Below are positions 23,604-35,400 of a stretch of DNA of 64,000 bases, piece by piece. A program made the position numbers and the translations under genes. The first letter of the stretch is position 1, and each line of letters begins with the position of its first letter. The notes below the pieces were generated by a model, which was not told the DNA's origin, searched no databases, and was given only the letters and a program-made list of their open reading frames with translations. The DNA is taken from NCBI GenBank assembly GCA_000469685.2, contig LS997566.1, forward strand, positions 10,791,492 to 10,855,491. Reading direction: 5' to 3'. This DNA comes from Haemonchus contortus. Taxonomy: Eukaryota > Nematoda > Chromadorea > Rhabditida > Trichostrongylidae.

Positions 23604-24839
23604 CTAGAGAGTCGGCTTGACCGAATACACCCAAACAAAGTCCTTTATTGACAGCAAGGCCTTGTTAAAGCCTCGACCGCCTGTAATCACATCGATGGGA
23701 TACTGGTCGAATGTGATACAGTGCAGGTCGCGGCGGTCCGGGCCCATAATAAAGAAATCTTTAGCCTCCAGTATTACACCGGCACCCCATCCGGTGGCTA
23801 CCACCTGATAAAGCACTGGGCGAATGCCCTTGTACACGGGGGGAATCTTGACCGAGTGCAGCTGATCTGCCGGGGACGGACTCACGTGGGCGACATCGAC
23901 TTCGTCATAGGCCCTGGACAAAAGCTGGTTCATCACCTGCTTAGACCGCGCTCGAAAGTCTATGGTGTCCTCCAAGTGTGGGATCTCGATAAACGGAATT
24001 CTGGTCGGCAATCTATCCGCACGGAACACCACTTGTGGGAACAAGGACTTGTTAAAACGCGTCGACATGTATCCCGCATCCGGGAGGTGACGGTACACAG
24101 TAGTGTCCAAAGTCGCCGTTACCGTGGGGAGGTTCTCACGGAGAAAATGCACCGGACGAGGGTTGACGAAACGTGCCCATGGGTGTTTGTCAATTAGGTA
24201 ATGAGTGTACCCTTGCGGTGTATCCTGCGGTAACTGGGACGTAGGTACCTGAGGGAGTGGTCCCGAGAAAACCGGGGCACTGGTTGGCCGACTCTGCCCC
24301 CGGGCTGACGCCGACGAAGAGACGCCGCGCCTTGACATGCCGGAAGGGCCCGGCCTACCGGAAGAAGCAGCTGGAGTAGGCAATCCACGCCCACGTGCCG
24401 CTCCCCGTGATGAGGTGGCACCGCGGGAAGACGTTGGCCCAGCTCCTGACGGGGCACCGAAGGTGACGACGGGCTTGCGTCTGCTCGATTGCGAGCGCCG
24501 AAACTTGGCTGGAGGAGTTTGACTCTCCGGTTGGGGTGGCCTTATAGAACTAGGTGGAGGAAGCGAAGAAACAGCGAGCTGTTCCATAGACGCCGTCATA
24601 CGCGAGAGCGGTTTGGAAGACCCGGAACTAGACACTAGGCGAGAAGGACCGGCAGTACTACGAGACGCTGAACCACGAGACCGTGATCTCGTGACGCCGC
24701 CGGGGAGCGCGGCTCGGGGAGCCTCAGCCTCCGGGGCAGGCGTCATCTCGACGTCTTCCATCGTAGATTCCTCATGATGGCGCTTAGTGGCCGGCACCGT
24801 CGACGGGCCACATATAGGTTCTTCGTCCGAAGAATCCAT
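23604..24839 (-). CDS. ORF1 (gag-position protein) of the LTR-bounded element
   Basis: 411 residues from the ATG at 24839 (the frame is open upstream to 24947 without ATG). Residues 1-200 are low-complexity and basic/Ser/Pro/Arg-rich (TRSRSRGSASRSTAG; SSRGAARGRG), typical of a disordered nucleic-acid-binding region. Residues 200-411 are a globular-looking domain with HYLIDKHPWARFVNPRPVHF and ITFDQYPIDVITGG. No zinc knuckle (CCHC) or capsid major homology region is recognisable. Its position after the 5' LTR and basic character suggest a gag-like role, but the family is not recognised. Confidence 0.6.
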   Translation of the reverse strand: MDSSDEEPICGPSTVPATKRHHEESTMEDVEMTPAPEAEAPRAALPGGVTRSRSRGSASRSTAGPSRLVSSSGSSKPLSRMTASMEQLAVSSLPPPSSIRPPQPESQTPPAKFRRSQSSRRKPVVTFGAPSGAGPTSSRGATSSRGAARGRGLPTPAASSGRPGPSGMSRRGVSSSASARGQSRPTSAPVFSGPLPQVPTSQLPQDTPQGYTHYLIDKHPWARFVNPRPVHFLRENLPTVTATLDTTVYRHLPDAGYMSTRFNKSLFPQVVFRADRLPTRIPFIEIPHLEDTIDFRARSKQVMNQLLSRAYDEVDVAHVSPSPADQLHSVKIPPVYKGIRPVLYQVVATGWGAGVILEAKDFFIMGPDRRDLHCITFDQYPIDVITGGRGFNKALLSIKDFVWVYSVKPTL

Positions 24840-24949
24840 AGCAGATTCCCCCAGAAGGTAGGAACCAGCCAAACAGGCAGTTGTAACAGTCGAAACACGA
24901 CTAAACGAGTCCGCAACGGATTCCGTTGCCTTAGGACTCGGAAACAAAC

Positions 24950-26980
24950 AGTGGTATCAGCCGAAGCACGGCTATTATGAAAAATGATAAAAAAAATAAA
25001 GAAAAGAGAGATAGAAGATAAAAAATGATACCTGTGTCTTACCTGTGTCGATGAGCCGCTATGAAACTTTTAGTCGATATCGAATAAGAACAATAACCAA
25101 GAGCACTAGCACCAGTAAGCGAAAGTCGGGTTCAAACTCATTACCTGAAAGAAGGATATAAGTAGAGCGGTCTTGTAATAAGGAAAACGTGTAGCTCTCC
25201 CCGAAAAGAGACACGGAAGAAAATTGGAAATCAAATCTCTCCGAAAGAATCGCGGAAAAAGATAGGAAATAAAATCGAGGAAAGTGTAGGTTCATGACAG
25301 TATCACACCACGTCAAGAAGGGATGTATAAAGCGCGAAGGCAAACGTACCACAGGCGATTGTTGAAGTAGGTAATGCAGGTATCCGGGCCACGCAAGGTG
25401 CCAATACAAAGTGAAACCAGATGCTCTTAAAGCAGAGTACCGCGCGGCCACTTAGGAATTTAGCGAGGGGGGGTTTCCTTCTCGACGCAGCGAAAATGTT
25501 GTGACGTTAAGGTTTTATCCGTTTTCAGGAAGATGCGCCGAACAGACTTCATACCAAAATGACTCATAAGTGAATATGCAAAAGGATACAGTTAAAGAGA
25601 ATATGACTAGAATAGAAACTAGCAGCGGCAAATAATTTCCAGAAATCGTATCCTATGCATTTGGACCGCCGTTCAAGTTTAGAACGGTCCTCATATGAAT
25701 CTAGAGGTGTGTAGGCAGATCAGAGCAGAATACGAAATCAATAGGAATACTACAAGAACGACAATCGCAGCAACTACTAGCGAAAATCTTGATAGATATG
25801 CAAAGGAACGATAGGCATGATGGGCATCAAAAGGAAATTGACATGTAAATAGATGAACACTCCTAGCAAAGACTAGATCAGGCAAAGAAGGATGACCACG
25901 AACCGCCACCTCAGTGGTATACACATCTCTTTAATAAGCTAAGTAAGGAAATGTAATACTCGTTTATGACCTGTATGGTACGCCAGGAGGCGAGGACCAG
26001 ATGCAACAGCCCCTTGTTCTGGCGATTATCTCGAGCTGTCAAGTATTGATGGGTGATCTTCGACGCCATCGCCATATGTAGCCAAAGTTTCGCTACCCCC
26101 GTCATAAAGCTTTTCAAATGACCAAAGGCTTTGTTTATAACTAACATAGAGAAAGAGGACAACTCGAGATAAATATGTGTTGATATTTTAGCAGTTAAAA
26201 TCCTAGCGATCGAACCTTCAAACTGACTTTGGTTAAGCCCAGCAGGGCTCCCTGGCCTTTAGTTCCCGCTGCTAATACACCTCTTAAGAAGCTTTATCCA
26301 AAAAAAAAACGAATTCCTAAGTTTAGTTGCTGAGTTTCCTTTTATTTCTTTTTGTTTTTTTTCCTTTTTACTTTGAACTCTCATATTTATACACGCGTGC
26401 GCAAGATCCATATATACATATATCCGCGGACTAGCTATCAGGCTCGCATCGAACTGCGTTTCCAAAAATAACGCTTCCTCTTCAACTGTTTGGCGCCCCA
26501 AAGTCTACATCCCAGCACACTCCATTACCGTACTATTCGACTCAGGTGTGGCCACACACTCACCAGGCTGGGAACTCTCACATACGTCTCGAAACTCCAA
26601 CACTCTTCTCAGGCTTATCTTCTTTTCTCACATGACAACTCCGCTTGTTTTGGACCCCTTCCACGGGTACCATCGTCTAAATCTATCCTAAAAAGAAATC
26701 AAACTACTGCCATCTGCAACTAGCAGGTGGCCCCTGGCCAAGGTTCTATGAGCGCTCCAAAAACTATCGACATCTGTTAAATCAGGATTTTATTGAAAGC
26801 ACAGCGCTGAATCATGAATATTTTAGAGTTTTTTAGAGTCGACCGAGCTCAGTCTTTTTGGTGTTGACTCCGTGCAGCTGCCAGTCGAGCGCGGACGGGC
26901 CCTTCCACGCCGACACAGCTGCGCGAAGATTCAAAAAACCACTTGGAGACTGTTTACCAACCTATAGCCGGAGCGAAACC
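24950..26980 (-). other. 5' leader region of the LTR-bounded element
   Basis: About 2 kb between the 5' LTR and ORF1, with only short ORFs on the minus strand (for example 25059-25451, hydrophobic, and 25911-26162). It may hold packaging signals, degraded sequence or introns. No domain is recognised. Confidence 0.45.
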
Positions 26981-26994
26981 ACTCGCTGCTACCA
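26976..26994 (-). other. Primer-binding-site-like sequence
   Basis: The minus strand reads TGGTAGCAGCGAGTGG directly after CTTAC of the 5' LTR. TGG is the complement of a tRNA CCA end, as expected of a tRNA primer site. The matching tRNA was not identified. Confidence 0.5.
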
Positions 26995-27164
26995 GTAAGC
27001 TGGCGCGCGCAGCGGCTCGTGCTTGTACATCTTAGACTAGTAATTGACTACGGTTTATTAGGATAGAATAATAGTCATGGCAGATAGGCTTCATAAGGCA
27101 CAGATATGAGCAGCAACAAACGAATAATAACTTTTCATAACAACTCGGAATACGAATAAAATGA

Positions 27165-28736
27165 TCCTACTTTATATAATTCGCCAAGTGTGTCTGTTGG
27201 TGTGTCGGTGTGTTTGTGTGTGTGTTTGTGTGTGTGTGTGTCGGTGTGTGTGTTTGACCGGAAATTCATAACTCCCGTCTCCGTGGTCCTAGAGCGTTCA
27301 AAATTGGTAGGAGTAAGGGGGACAGGATGGGAACACCTTTGGTAAGTGGCAGGACCGGAATCCGTTCACAGGGAGCGCGGCGTGCGCGTTAGAAACTTTG
27401 GGCCGCAAATTCATAACTCATGTCCCCGTGGACCTAGAGCGTTGAAATTTGGTAGGAGTAAGGGGGCAGGATGGGAACATCTATGGAAAGTAGCAGGACC
27501 GGTCTCCGTTCACAGGGAACGCACCGTGCGCGTTAGAAACTTTGGGCCGCAAATTCATAGTTCCTGTCCCCGTGGACCTAGAGCTTTCAAACTTGGTAGG
27601 AGCACAGGCGACGGGACGGGAACACTTATGGTGAGTGGCAGGACCGGAATCCGTGCACAGGGGGTGGGGTTTTGCGCCGCAGTAGTCAATTCGACCCTAG
27701 GGCATTCAAACTTGGCAGGGGCACAGGCGGCAGGATGGGAACATTTATCGTAGGTGGGAGGACCGGACCCCGCTCATAGAAGGCGAAGTTTGCGCCAAAA
27801 CTTTCAGTTTGCCTCTAGGGCGTTCGAACTTGGTAGGAGGCAGTATGGGAACACTTATGGTGAGTAGCAGGACTACGCCCCCAAGGAACAGGATTTCACG
27901 AAATAAATGAGTAGAAATCAATAACTCCTGATCCCGTGGACTTGAAGAAAGCAATCAATAGGAGGGTGCACGATGGGAACACTGACGATAGAAGAGGTCT
28001 TAGAGAAGAAGATCCACTCACCAATCACCTCCTAGCGCCTTTGTTATTTACGATCTACCTCTGACTTTTGATATGTTTGATTCGACAAGAAGGTAAAGTT
28101 GTGTGATTATAAGGAGATGAATTTAGTTCACTTCTTGCTATTAGATTACGACTGCTACCCAGCAGAGTTTGCGATTAAGTAAAAGATCACGGTTTCTCTT
28201 TGCTTTGATATCATTCTTAGCAAAACTTATCCGACCGGTAATAATGTTGGATTCACATTTAATGATGTAGAGAAAAGGAGGTACATCTTTGGAGGCATTC
28301 GATAGTCTATACTCTCGCTCAGCGAAAAAGCGAAATAACATATTAAAAAGAGGGAATTTCACTAATTCGATATTCTTCGGGCAAAGTCCCTTTGTCCCAA
28401 GAGGGAGGAGAGCCCTTGATGATGGCATTGAGGAACATTGATGGTAGCTAACATAGTAGCCTCAGCCGCGATGAAGTCTCTTAATACTTTTTTCTCTGAT
28501 TAATCGCCTTTGCGATATTAATCGATGTTCTTTCGGACACAGCGAGATTGACTTACAGAGAAAATCGCTCCCAATTCGGAGCTAATACTTAGGGTGTAGA
28601 GCTTTCAAAGCTAAAGGTGAATCCGAAGTGTTGTTTACGCATAGCAAGTTTTTCAAAGGGAGGAGGAGCGCCCGGCGTAGCCGGGCGAACCCATAAGAAG
28701 GAGGGAAGCCTGGCGTTAGCCGGGCGGCCCGACTGG
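27165..28736 (+). mobile_element. Non-autonomous Helitron nested in the 5' LTR
   Basis: Because the other LTR gives the empty site, the borders are exact. Host ...AATGA meets element TCCTACTTTATATAATTCGC, and the element ends GGCCCGACTGG before host TATAAAC. That gives 5'-TC, 3'-CTRR (CTGG), insertion between A and T and no target duplication, all Helitron rules. A subterminal hairpin GCCTGGC-GTTA-GCCGGGC ends about 12 nt before the 3' end, and a second perfect 7-bp hairpin GCCCGGC-GTA-GCCGGGC lies about 40 nt upstream. There is no Rep/helicase ORF, so it is non-autonomous. Confidence 0.9.
27254..27900 (+). repeat. Minisatellite inside the Helitron (118-147 bp units)
   Basis: The TTGGTAGG or TTGGCAGG word recurs at about 27303, 27449, 27592, 27711 and 27829. 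Same family as 11031-11830, and likewise preceded by a short TG-rich tract (27184-27253). Confidence 0.85.
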
Positions 28737-28984
28737 TATAAACATAACACGATAGGAGAACATATATACAAAGGCGAGCAAAGAATGCAATAGGTTGACA
28801 AACAGGTCTTCGTGACTGGGAGAGCGCCCCAAGATGCAAGAGAAATGTGCAGATAAAGGCGACTGTCCTTCGGTCCGACATCTGGCCGACTCCTCGACAG
28901 CTTCCATCGTCCTCGCTCCGCCCTGAAATAGATGAATCATGAAAGTTGCCTAACTATCGTCACGCTTTCACAGCATCACTTACA

Positions 28985-28988
28985 CTTC
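28985..28988. repeat. Target-site duplication, right (CTTC)
   Basis: Matches 20560-20563. Confidence 0.6.
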
Positions 28989-29631
28989 TCGAAAAGCAAT
29001 ACCACATTGGCAGCTTTGATGAAATATCTAGGGATTTACATGTCCGCAGATGAGTGCAAGGCTTTGTACATCGCCTAGAGTGAAGCAGTGGAACACTCTC
29101 ACCGCCAGCTCTTGGACATGGAATGGAGTAGAAATAGGAAATCAGTATTAAGAAATAACCTTTTCGATTGAACTTCACAGAATGTTCACAATACCTGATG
29201 CCTTACGTTTCAGCGGAAACCGTTGAGTCTAAAATATGTAATCAAATCTGTGAAGTCGGTAGATCAAGCCTTAACTTCCTGCAGAGTTTATAGATCAACT
29301 TAATTGTCACACAACCCTGGATGAATAAAGGTACCGCCCTCCCTAATTGACAGAATCGGCTCTTGTGATCGATGTAGAATCGGCCGTCTCGATTTGTAAG
29401 CTTAGCCATGACAATGAACTTTGAACGAAAGAGCACCACCATACATGTGCCTTTACGACTCGTTAACCAGTGAAATTTCCTTTTCACCTTTTGCTGAGGT
29501 CGATTGCCCCGATACAAAATCTGGGCCCCTCCGGGACAATGGAATTCAGCTTGAGTAGGGTCAGTAGCGCGCAAAAGCTTCCCTTAACGCTCAAAAATGA
29601 TATTGAGAAGTATTTTTCTGGACCTTACAAT

Positions 29632-31234
29632 ACAGTAGCCCTCAAGCTACCACGAACTCTAACACTCTGACAACATTTTCACATACATAGTATGTCAGCC
29701 TTCACAGAGTTCATCGACGAATTGTCTAGCCTTCGAAACTGCTGATCAAAAACCGTCTAGCAACCCGGCAACTCGAATCTTTTCATAAAGTTATAATCAT
29801 TTTCTGAAACGTCTTCGTCTTCTTTATCAAGACTGCTAAGGAATGAGGTTCTACAGTAGACCTCAGGAGAATGCATCAGATTCTTTCACAGTTGATGAGC
29901 TGAGAGTGTTTGCCACAATGAAAATTCCCCATCACTGAATGTTAGCACCAAAACTTCAAACGTTTCCCACCAGATGTTTTCGTTCAAAAATAAAAATTCT
30001 TATTTATGGGTTTCCGGGAGATACACATGGTTTGGCCTTGAGCCAAACCATGTGAGCCAAATAGCTTGAACCTTAACCAGCGGCCTCGCGAGTGGTCATT
30101 AATGCCTTCCGTATTGAAACTTTGACAAGCAAACAAAAACTTTGGACTTTCGTCTTTGATTCATCAAGAATCTGATGTTTGGGAAACGACGAAGCCCGTG
30201 GCTGGTTTTATGGCGAATTTAGAAACACAGTTTTCTGATTTATAAGTGATAGGTCATGAGGTTGTCAATTTCCGTTAGTTAAGGACAGAGTTCACTATAG
30301 TCTTGGGGTGTCTAATTTTAGAAGAATGACGGAAGTGATAGCCTAGCATAGCGCAAAAATGGCGAAGAAAACGCGTGAACTAGCCCATTTAGAGGATAAT
30401 GGCAAAAGTTGCCTGCAAGTTGTATGTATTGGACAGGCTGTCAAAATAGGTGCGCCATTGCAAATAGCTGGATACAGTAAACCGCCTGCTTGAACGTGAG
30501 GGTCTTGGTGCGAATGCTACAATCTCTACAGCTTTTACATCGCTGGTAGAACTTTGCACCTTGGGTGTGCACGTCGGCTAAAGTTAAGTTTGGTACGATC
30601 CAGGCCGTGTTTTTATCCCATAATGCTATCCTGAGGGGTCACAGGTTCACCTCAATCTCAGGAACCACTTTTATCATAAACTGTACGTTTGAGCAATGTC
30701 TCAAATTGTTTGAGACCATATACAGCAGCTCTCAGAAGTATTCGGCGAAATGCTTCTTCAGTTGTATAATTTTCAGTCGTAAATACTTTCCTAATTGATG
30801 TAATCATGCGAAATTTCAACATGTTGTAGCATAGGTGTTTTGTGAATAATTACCACTATCAGCCTGCAATCTGATCATGTTTCAGATATTCCAAAGAGCA
30901 TGAACTCTAAATCAACTGGAAATACGATTGGTGGTTCTTCTAGGAGTCCTTTCCTTTTTGCCATGTCTTAAGTGTACGAGCACTAATGTCGAACCCAGAA
31001 GAGAAGAAAAACGTACATAAGGTCCGAAAAACTGCAGGCGTCAGAAACTTGCTTTCAGCATAGTCTACAAACGCCTCCCCATTAGTATGTGGATATAGCT
31101 GTTTTGCAGTCAAGTAGTGTTGCACAGTGTAAAATATGCTTCAGCTAAACATATCAAAATTTCATGTGATTCGCTCCACTGGGAAAGAAGTTGCGACAAG
31201 TTAAAGTTGGTCGAATACTTTTGAGCGCTACTGT
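29632..31234. mobile_element. Possible decayed Tc1-like element
   Basis: The right end, read on the minus strand, is CAGTAGCGCTCAAAAGTATT, a classic Tc1-type terminus, with flanking TA. A weaker left match CAGTAGCCCTCAAG after TA lies 1.6 kb away at about 29632. The spacing suits a Tc1-like element. No intact transposase is readable between them; a possible helix-turn-helix remnant ends LLEREGLG near 30495. Confidence 0.35.
30024..30054. other. Perfect 13-bp hairpin
   Basis: CACATGGTTTGGC, loop CTTGA, GCCAAACCATGTG. No T-tract or gene context explains it. Confidence 0.6.
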
Positions 31235-32412
31235 AGGTGGTTCCCTTATTGGACCCTCATTCTCCTTTATTGTCATCAAATTATCAAAGGGAACACCACT
31301 CTCAAAAGCTAGGTTCGTAACTTTCACATATTAGAAGTACTACTCTTGGAAGCTATTGAGAACAATTCTTCTCCTCCCATAGAATGTCATCGACGAGCGT
31401 TAATATAAATGCTTTGAAGATAGGGCTAGATAAGCAAGGAGAAGAAGTTGCTTGGAAAGCATATTCAGACAAGCTGTCCAAATGTGTGTGCTATTACATA
31501 ATCCAGGCTTCACTGAGCTCTTGCGTGCAGCCTGTGCATCCCAGCGTGTATGGTGCAGTGCAACCTGTGAAACCTCTGCAACGCCCTGAGAACTCGTCCG
31601 CCTTTAGGTGTCCCCGTTGGCTAAGCCAGTTTTCGGGTCTTTATTGTGCTTTATCTAGGCCGCTTTTGACCGTAAGCATAGCATGGGGAGATGATGGCAC
31701 TCTATTCTAGCTCTCGAAACTTTCGAATAAAGTAACGCGCAATTATTATATACATCCAGTTGCTTGTGTTAATTTCTCTATCGCTAGGAATATGTACATA
31801 GCATGTGCATCAAAGATTCAACAGATTATATAATGTAAAATAGTGATAAGAGCTTGCATTTCTTGTACGGTATGTAAGAATGAATGCGAAATGGATAAAT
31901 TCCGCACAGTCGAACGCCTCAGCTACACGGGGAAAGGAGAGGCTGATGATTTACTTATTCACACGAAGCAAGATTCATGTCACTGATTGAAGATGCTACG
32001 ACCACAGTAACTTTCTGACAAATATTGGTTTTTCCGATTCCATTTCAGAATAAGAAACCATTGTACAACCTTCATTACCTACCTTTCTGTACAACAGTCG
32101 CTCTCCTTGAGGATTACGAGAACCAGTGGCACTTTGGCATCAGGGAATGCTGTTCAGAAGACATAATTTTGAATTCTGCTGTATCATAACACCGGCCGAA
32201 TTCTCAATTTCTGTATATATTTATTAATGATGAGTTCACAGAACTCAACAACATATAGTTAGTTAGGTACATTGGTAAACGTCATGGTTATGTACATTTG
32301 TAAACAACATAGCAATGTACAATTCAGTATTTACATTACAACCTGACTTATATGGCTTGATACCGGTGCAGAGAATGTACAATTGAACACGACGAAAATC
32401 GTGTTCACCCGT

Positions 32413-35400
32413 TTAGGTAAGCTTTCGTTTGATGTTTTCTCCTTCTTCGCTCAACGTTTGAAGAGATTCATCCTTGAGCACTCCAGCCTTCAAAACTCCC
32501 ATTGCAAAGATGTAGTGAGAACCATGACGTTCGCGACTTACCTTGATGCCAATGGACTCTACGGTATCTCTGATGGCTCTTCCGGCATCGCCTATCTTCT
32601 CACCTAGCACACCGAAGGGACCACTTGAGATGTCCTCTTCCCATTCCTCTGCCTGTAGAACCATAGTTTATAATTACAGCATACAAATAACGTTAATTTA
32701 TTAAGCATACGGTATCAACTCCTTCTCCTGCAGATTCCCTGATAGCCCTTGCACTATCAGTCAACCTTTCCCTGATCATGTGAACGCTCTCGTCGTCAAC
32801 TTCATCTTCCACGAATTCTCCAGCCTGGAATTACTCAGATCAGAAGTCGACCAGTCATTACTTCAGTAAAAACGCCTCACCTCATTTTGTATTTTCTCTG
32901 CAGTGTCCTTGATGCCTCTTCCAGCTTCGTTCATTTTATCTCTGACAGTTTCAACCTTTTCATTATTCCTGATTGCTTCCAGAATCTCTTCCGCCTTCAC
33001 AAAAAAAAATTTATAAGTCCTTCCTCCATGAGCATGAAATTCATCTACCTCACCTTTTCTCTGGCACCTTCTTCGGAGTCCCTCAAGCCACGTTTCGCAT
33101 CATCTATCATCTCTTGAGCCATTGCTCCATAGTCATTGCCAGTGATTCTGTCTTTTACTTGATTCATCTGAAGAGGTAGATTCGAAGTTATCCTTCAGAA
33201 ATGCCTGGAACTACCCACCTTATCTTTAGCTTTTCCAGCAGTGCTCTTGACAGTTTCTCCTGCATCGTTCAACCTTTCTCTGACACCTTCAACGTTCTCA
33301 TGGTTTATGGCGTTCCGAATGAACTCCTCAGCCTTCAAAATGGGATCATTAGAGTACTCGTATGAGACTGAGTGGAGGCCTACCTCTTCTTTGGCTCCAC
33401 CAGCAGCGCTCTTGAACGTATCTCCCACCTCTTCCAATCTTTCTTCAGCGTCATTACTTACTTTGTCCTTGATCTCTCCGACCTTTAACGATTACAGATA
33501 AGAAGACCTTATGTGGAGAGCTGATTGGGTGTGCTCACCTTGCTTGCAGCCTTTCCTGCGAAATTCCTGGCTTGGTTACCAGCACTGTTCAACTTTTCTC
33601 TGGCAGCGTCCACATATTCGTTATCACTCAGGTCTTCCGCGAATTGTTCTGCCTTCAAAATTAGTAACCGAATAAGGTCATGAAAGTAATTTCTATGTAT
33701 TTCCTACCTTCCTCTTAGCCCTTCGCGGCATATCTTTCATTCCCTCCGCGGCTTCGTTGAACTTTTCTCCAATCTTCAACAATTACAGATAAGGAAACCC
33801 TTCGTGGAGAAATGATTGGATGTGCTCACCTTCCCTCGAGCTTGTCCTGCTGCATCCGTGACTTTACTACCGGCATTGCTTAATTTTTCTCTGGCAGAGT
33901 CTACATATTCGTTGTCACTTAGGTCCTCCGCGAACTCTTCTGCCTAAAAGTTATTAATATGAAGTCTAGCTTTATTTCCAGCCCTTCGTACCATATCTCT
34001 TACATCCTCCGCGGCTCCATTCAATTTCTCTCCAACCTTCGATAATTACAGATCAGAGGACTCTAGAGTGGGGAATGGTTATGTGCTCACCTTCCCTCGA
34101 GCTTGTCCTGCGAAATCCTTGGCCTGACTACCGGCACTGCTTAGCTTTTCTCTGGCTTCTTCCGCGAAATCTTCTGCCTTAAAAGGTATCAATCAAGTAG
34201 TATCATATGGAAGTAATTTCTATGTATATCTTACCTTACGCTTAGCCCTTCGTGGCATATCTTTCACTCCCTCTGCGGCTTCGTTGAACTTTTCGCCAAC
34301 CTTCAACAATTATAGATGAGAAACCCTCCGTGGAGAACTGGTTGTGTCTTACCTTCTCTCGAGCTTGTCCTGCGAAATCTCTGACCTGACTGCCGGCACT
34401 GCTCAACTTTTCTCTGGCAGTGTCTACATATTCGTTGTCACTTAGGTCTTCGGCGAGCTCTTCTGCCTTAAAGTTACCAATCGTGTAGCGTCACAAGGTA
34501 ATTTCTATGACCATCCTACCTTCCTCCTAGCCTTTCGTGGCATATCTTTCACTCCCTCCGCGGCTTCGTTTAACTTTTCTCCAACCTTCAACAATTACAG
34601 ATAAGAAGACCCTCCGTGGAGAACTGACTGTAGTGCTCACCTTGTCTGTGGCTTGTCCTGCGGCGTTTTTGACTTTACTACCGGCACTGCTCATCTTTTC
34701 TTTGGCGTCTTCAGCAAACTCTTCCGCCTTAAAGAGTATCCATCAAGTATTATCACAGGAGTTACCATAGAGGTAGTTACTATGAATATCCTACCTGATT
34801 CCTAGCCTTCCGTGGCATGTCCCTCACTCCCTCCGCGGCTTCGTTAAATTTTTCGCCGACCTTTAACAATTACAGATTAGAAACCCTCCGTGGAGAACTG
34901 ATTGTGTCTTACCTTCTCTCGAGCTTGTCCAGCGAAATCCTTGACCTGGCTACCGGCACTGTTCATCTTTTCTCTGGCAGAATCTACATACTCATTGTCA
35001 CTGAGGTCTTCCGCGAACTCTTCTGCCTGAAAGTTATTAATCGAGGTTTATCATGAGGGTAATTCTATGGAATCTAGCTTTAAACCCAGCCTTCGTGCTG
35101 TATCTTTACTTCCTCTGCGACTCTGTTCACTCTCTCCTGATAGTTACAGCTTAGAGGGCTTTTCGGGCTCCCCGTGGGAAATGATTAGATGTGCTCACCT
35201 TCTCTCGAGCTTGTCCAGCGAAATCCTTGACCTGGCTACCGGCACTGTTCATCTTTTCTCTGGCATCTTCCGCGAATTCTCCTGCCTTAAAGTTACTAAT
35301 CAAGTATTATCAATTAAGTAATTTTTGAGAATATCCTACCTTTCTTCTAGCCTTTCGTGGGATATCTTTCACTCCCTCTGCGGCTTCATTCAACTTCTCC

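Larger units (their letters stand above)
20564..28984 (-). mobile_element. LTR-bounded element carrying an SF1 helicase, no RT seen
   Basis: Direct repeats of 422 bp (20564-20985) and 419 bp (26994-28984 minus a 1572-bp insert) flank about 6 kb. On the minus strand the LTR begins TGTAAG and ends CTTACT. A 4-bp CTTC target duplication flanks the pair. A polypurine tract abuts the 3' LTR, and a TGG-initial primer-site-like sequence abuts the 5' LTR. The LTRs differ by one 3-nt indel, so insertion is recent. The interior codes, on the minus strand, for a gag-position ORF, a middle region and an SF1 helicase. No ORF with YxDD reverse transcriptase, RNase H, integrase or protease motifs is seen in either strand of the interior. 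It may be a non-autonomous element mobilised in trans, or a new class. Confidence 0.8.
26994..28984 (-). repeat. 5' LTR (right copy), split by a Helitron
   Basis: 26994-27164 plus 28737-28984 equals 419 bp, matching the left LTR apart from a 3-nt indel. The insertion lies within the AATGA/TATAA sequence of the LTR. Confidence 0.85.
28989..32412. other. Gene-poor region with decayed transposon sequence
   Basis: No confident gene. A 110-codon minus ORF at 29242-29574 is basic and unrecognised. Short + ORFs at 30565-30798 and 31384-31710 show no family. The Tc1-like remnant and hairpin listed separately fall here. 31740-32400 is AT-rich with nothing visible. Confidence 0.4.

Noticed and set aside
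20933..24522. Long + strand ORFs opposite the helicase and ORF1
   Set aside because: Shadow frames of GC-rich coding sequence; no motifs, and the helicase motifs are on the minus strand.
20564..28984. Direct repeats as a simple segmental duplication
   Set aside because: Target duplication, polypurine tract and TGG primer-like site at the correct sides point to LTRs.
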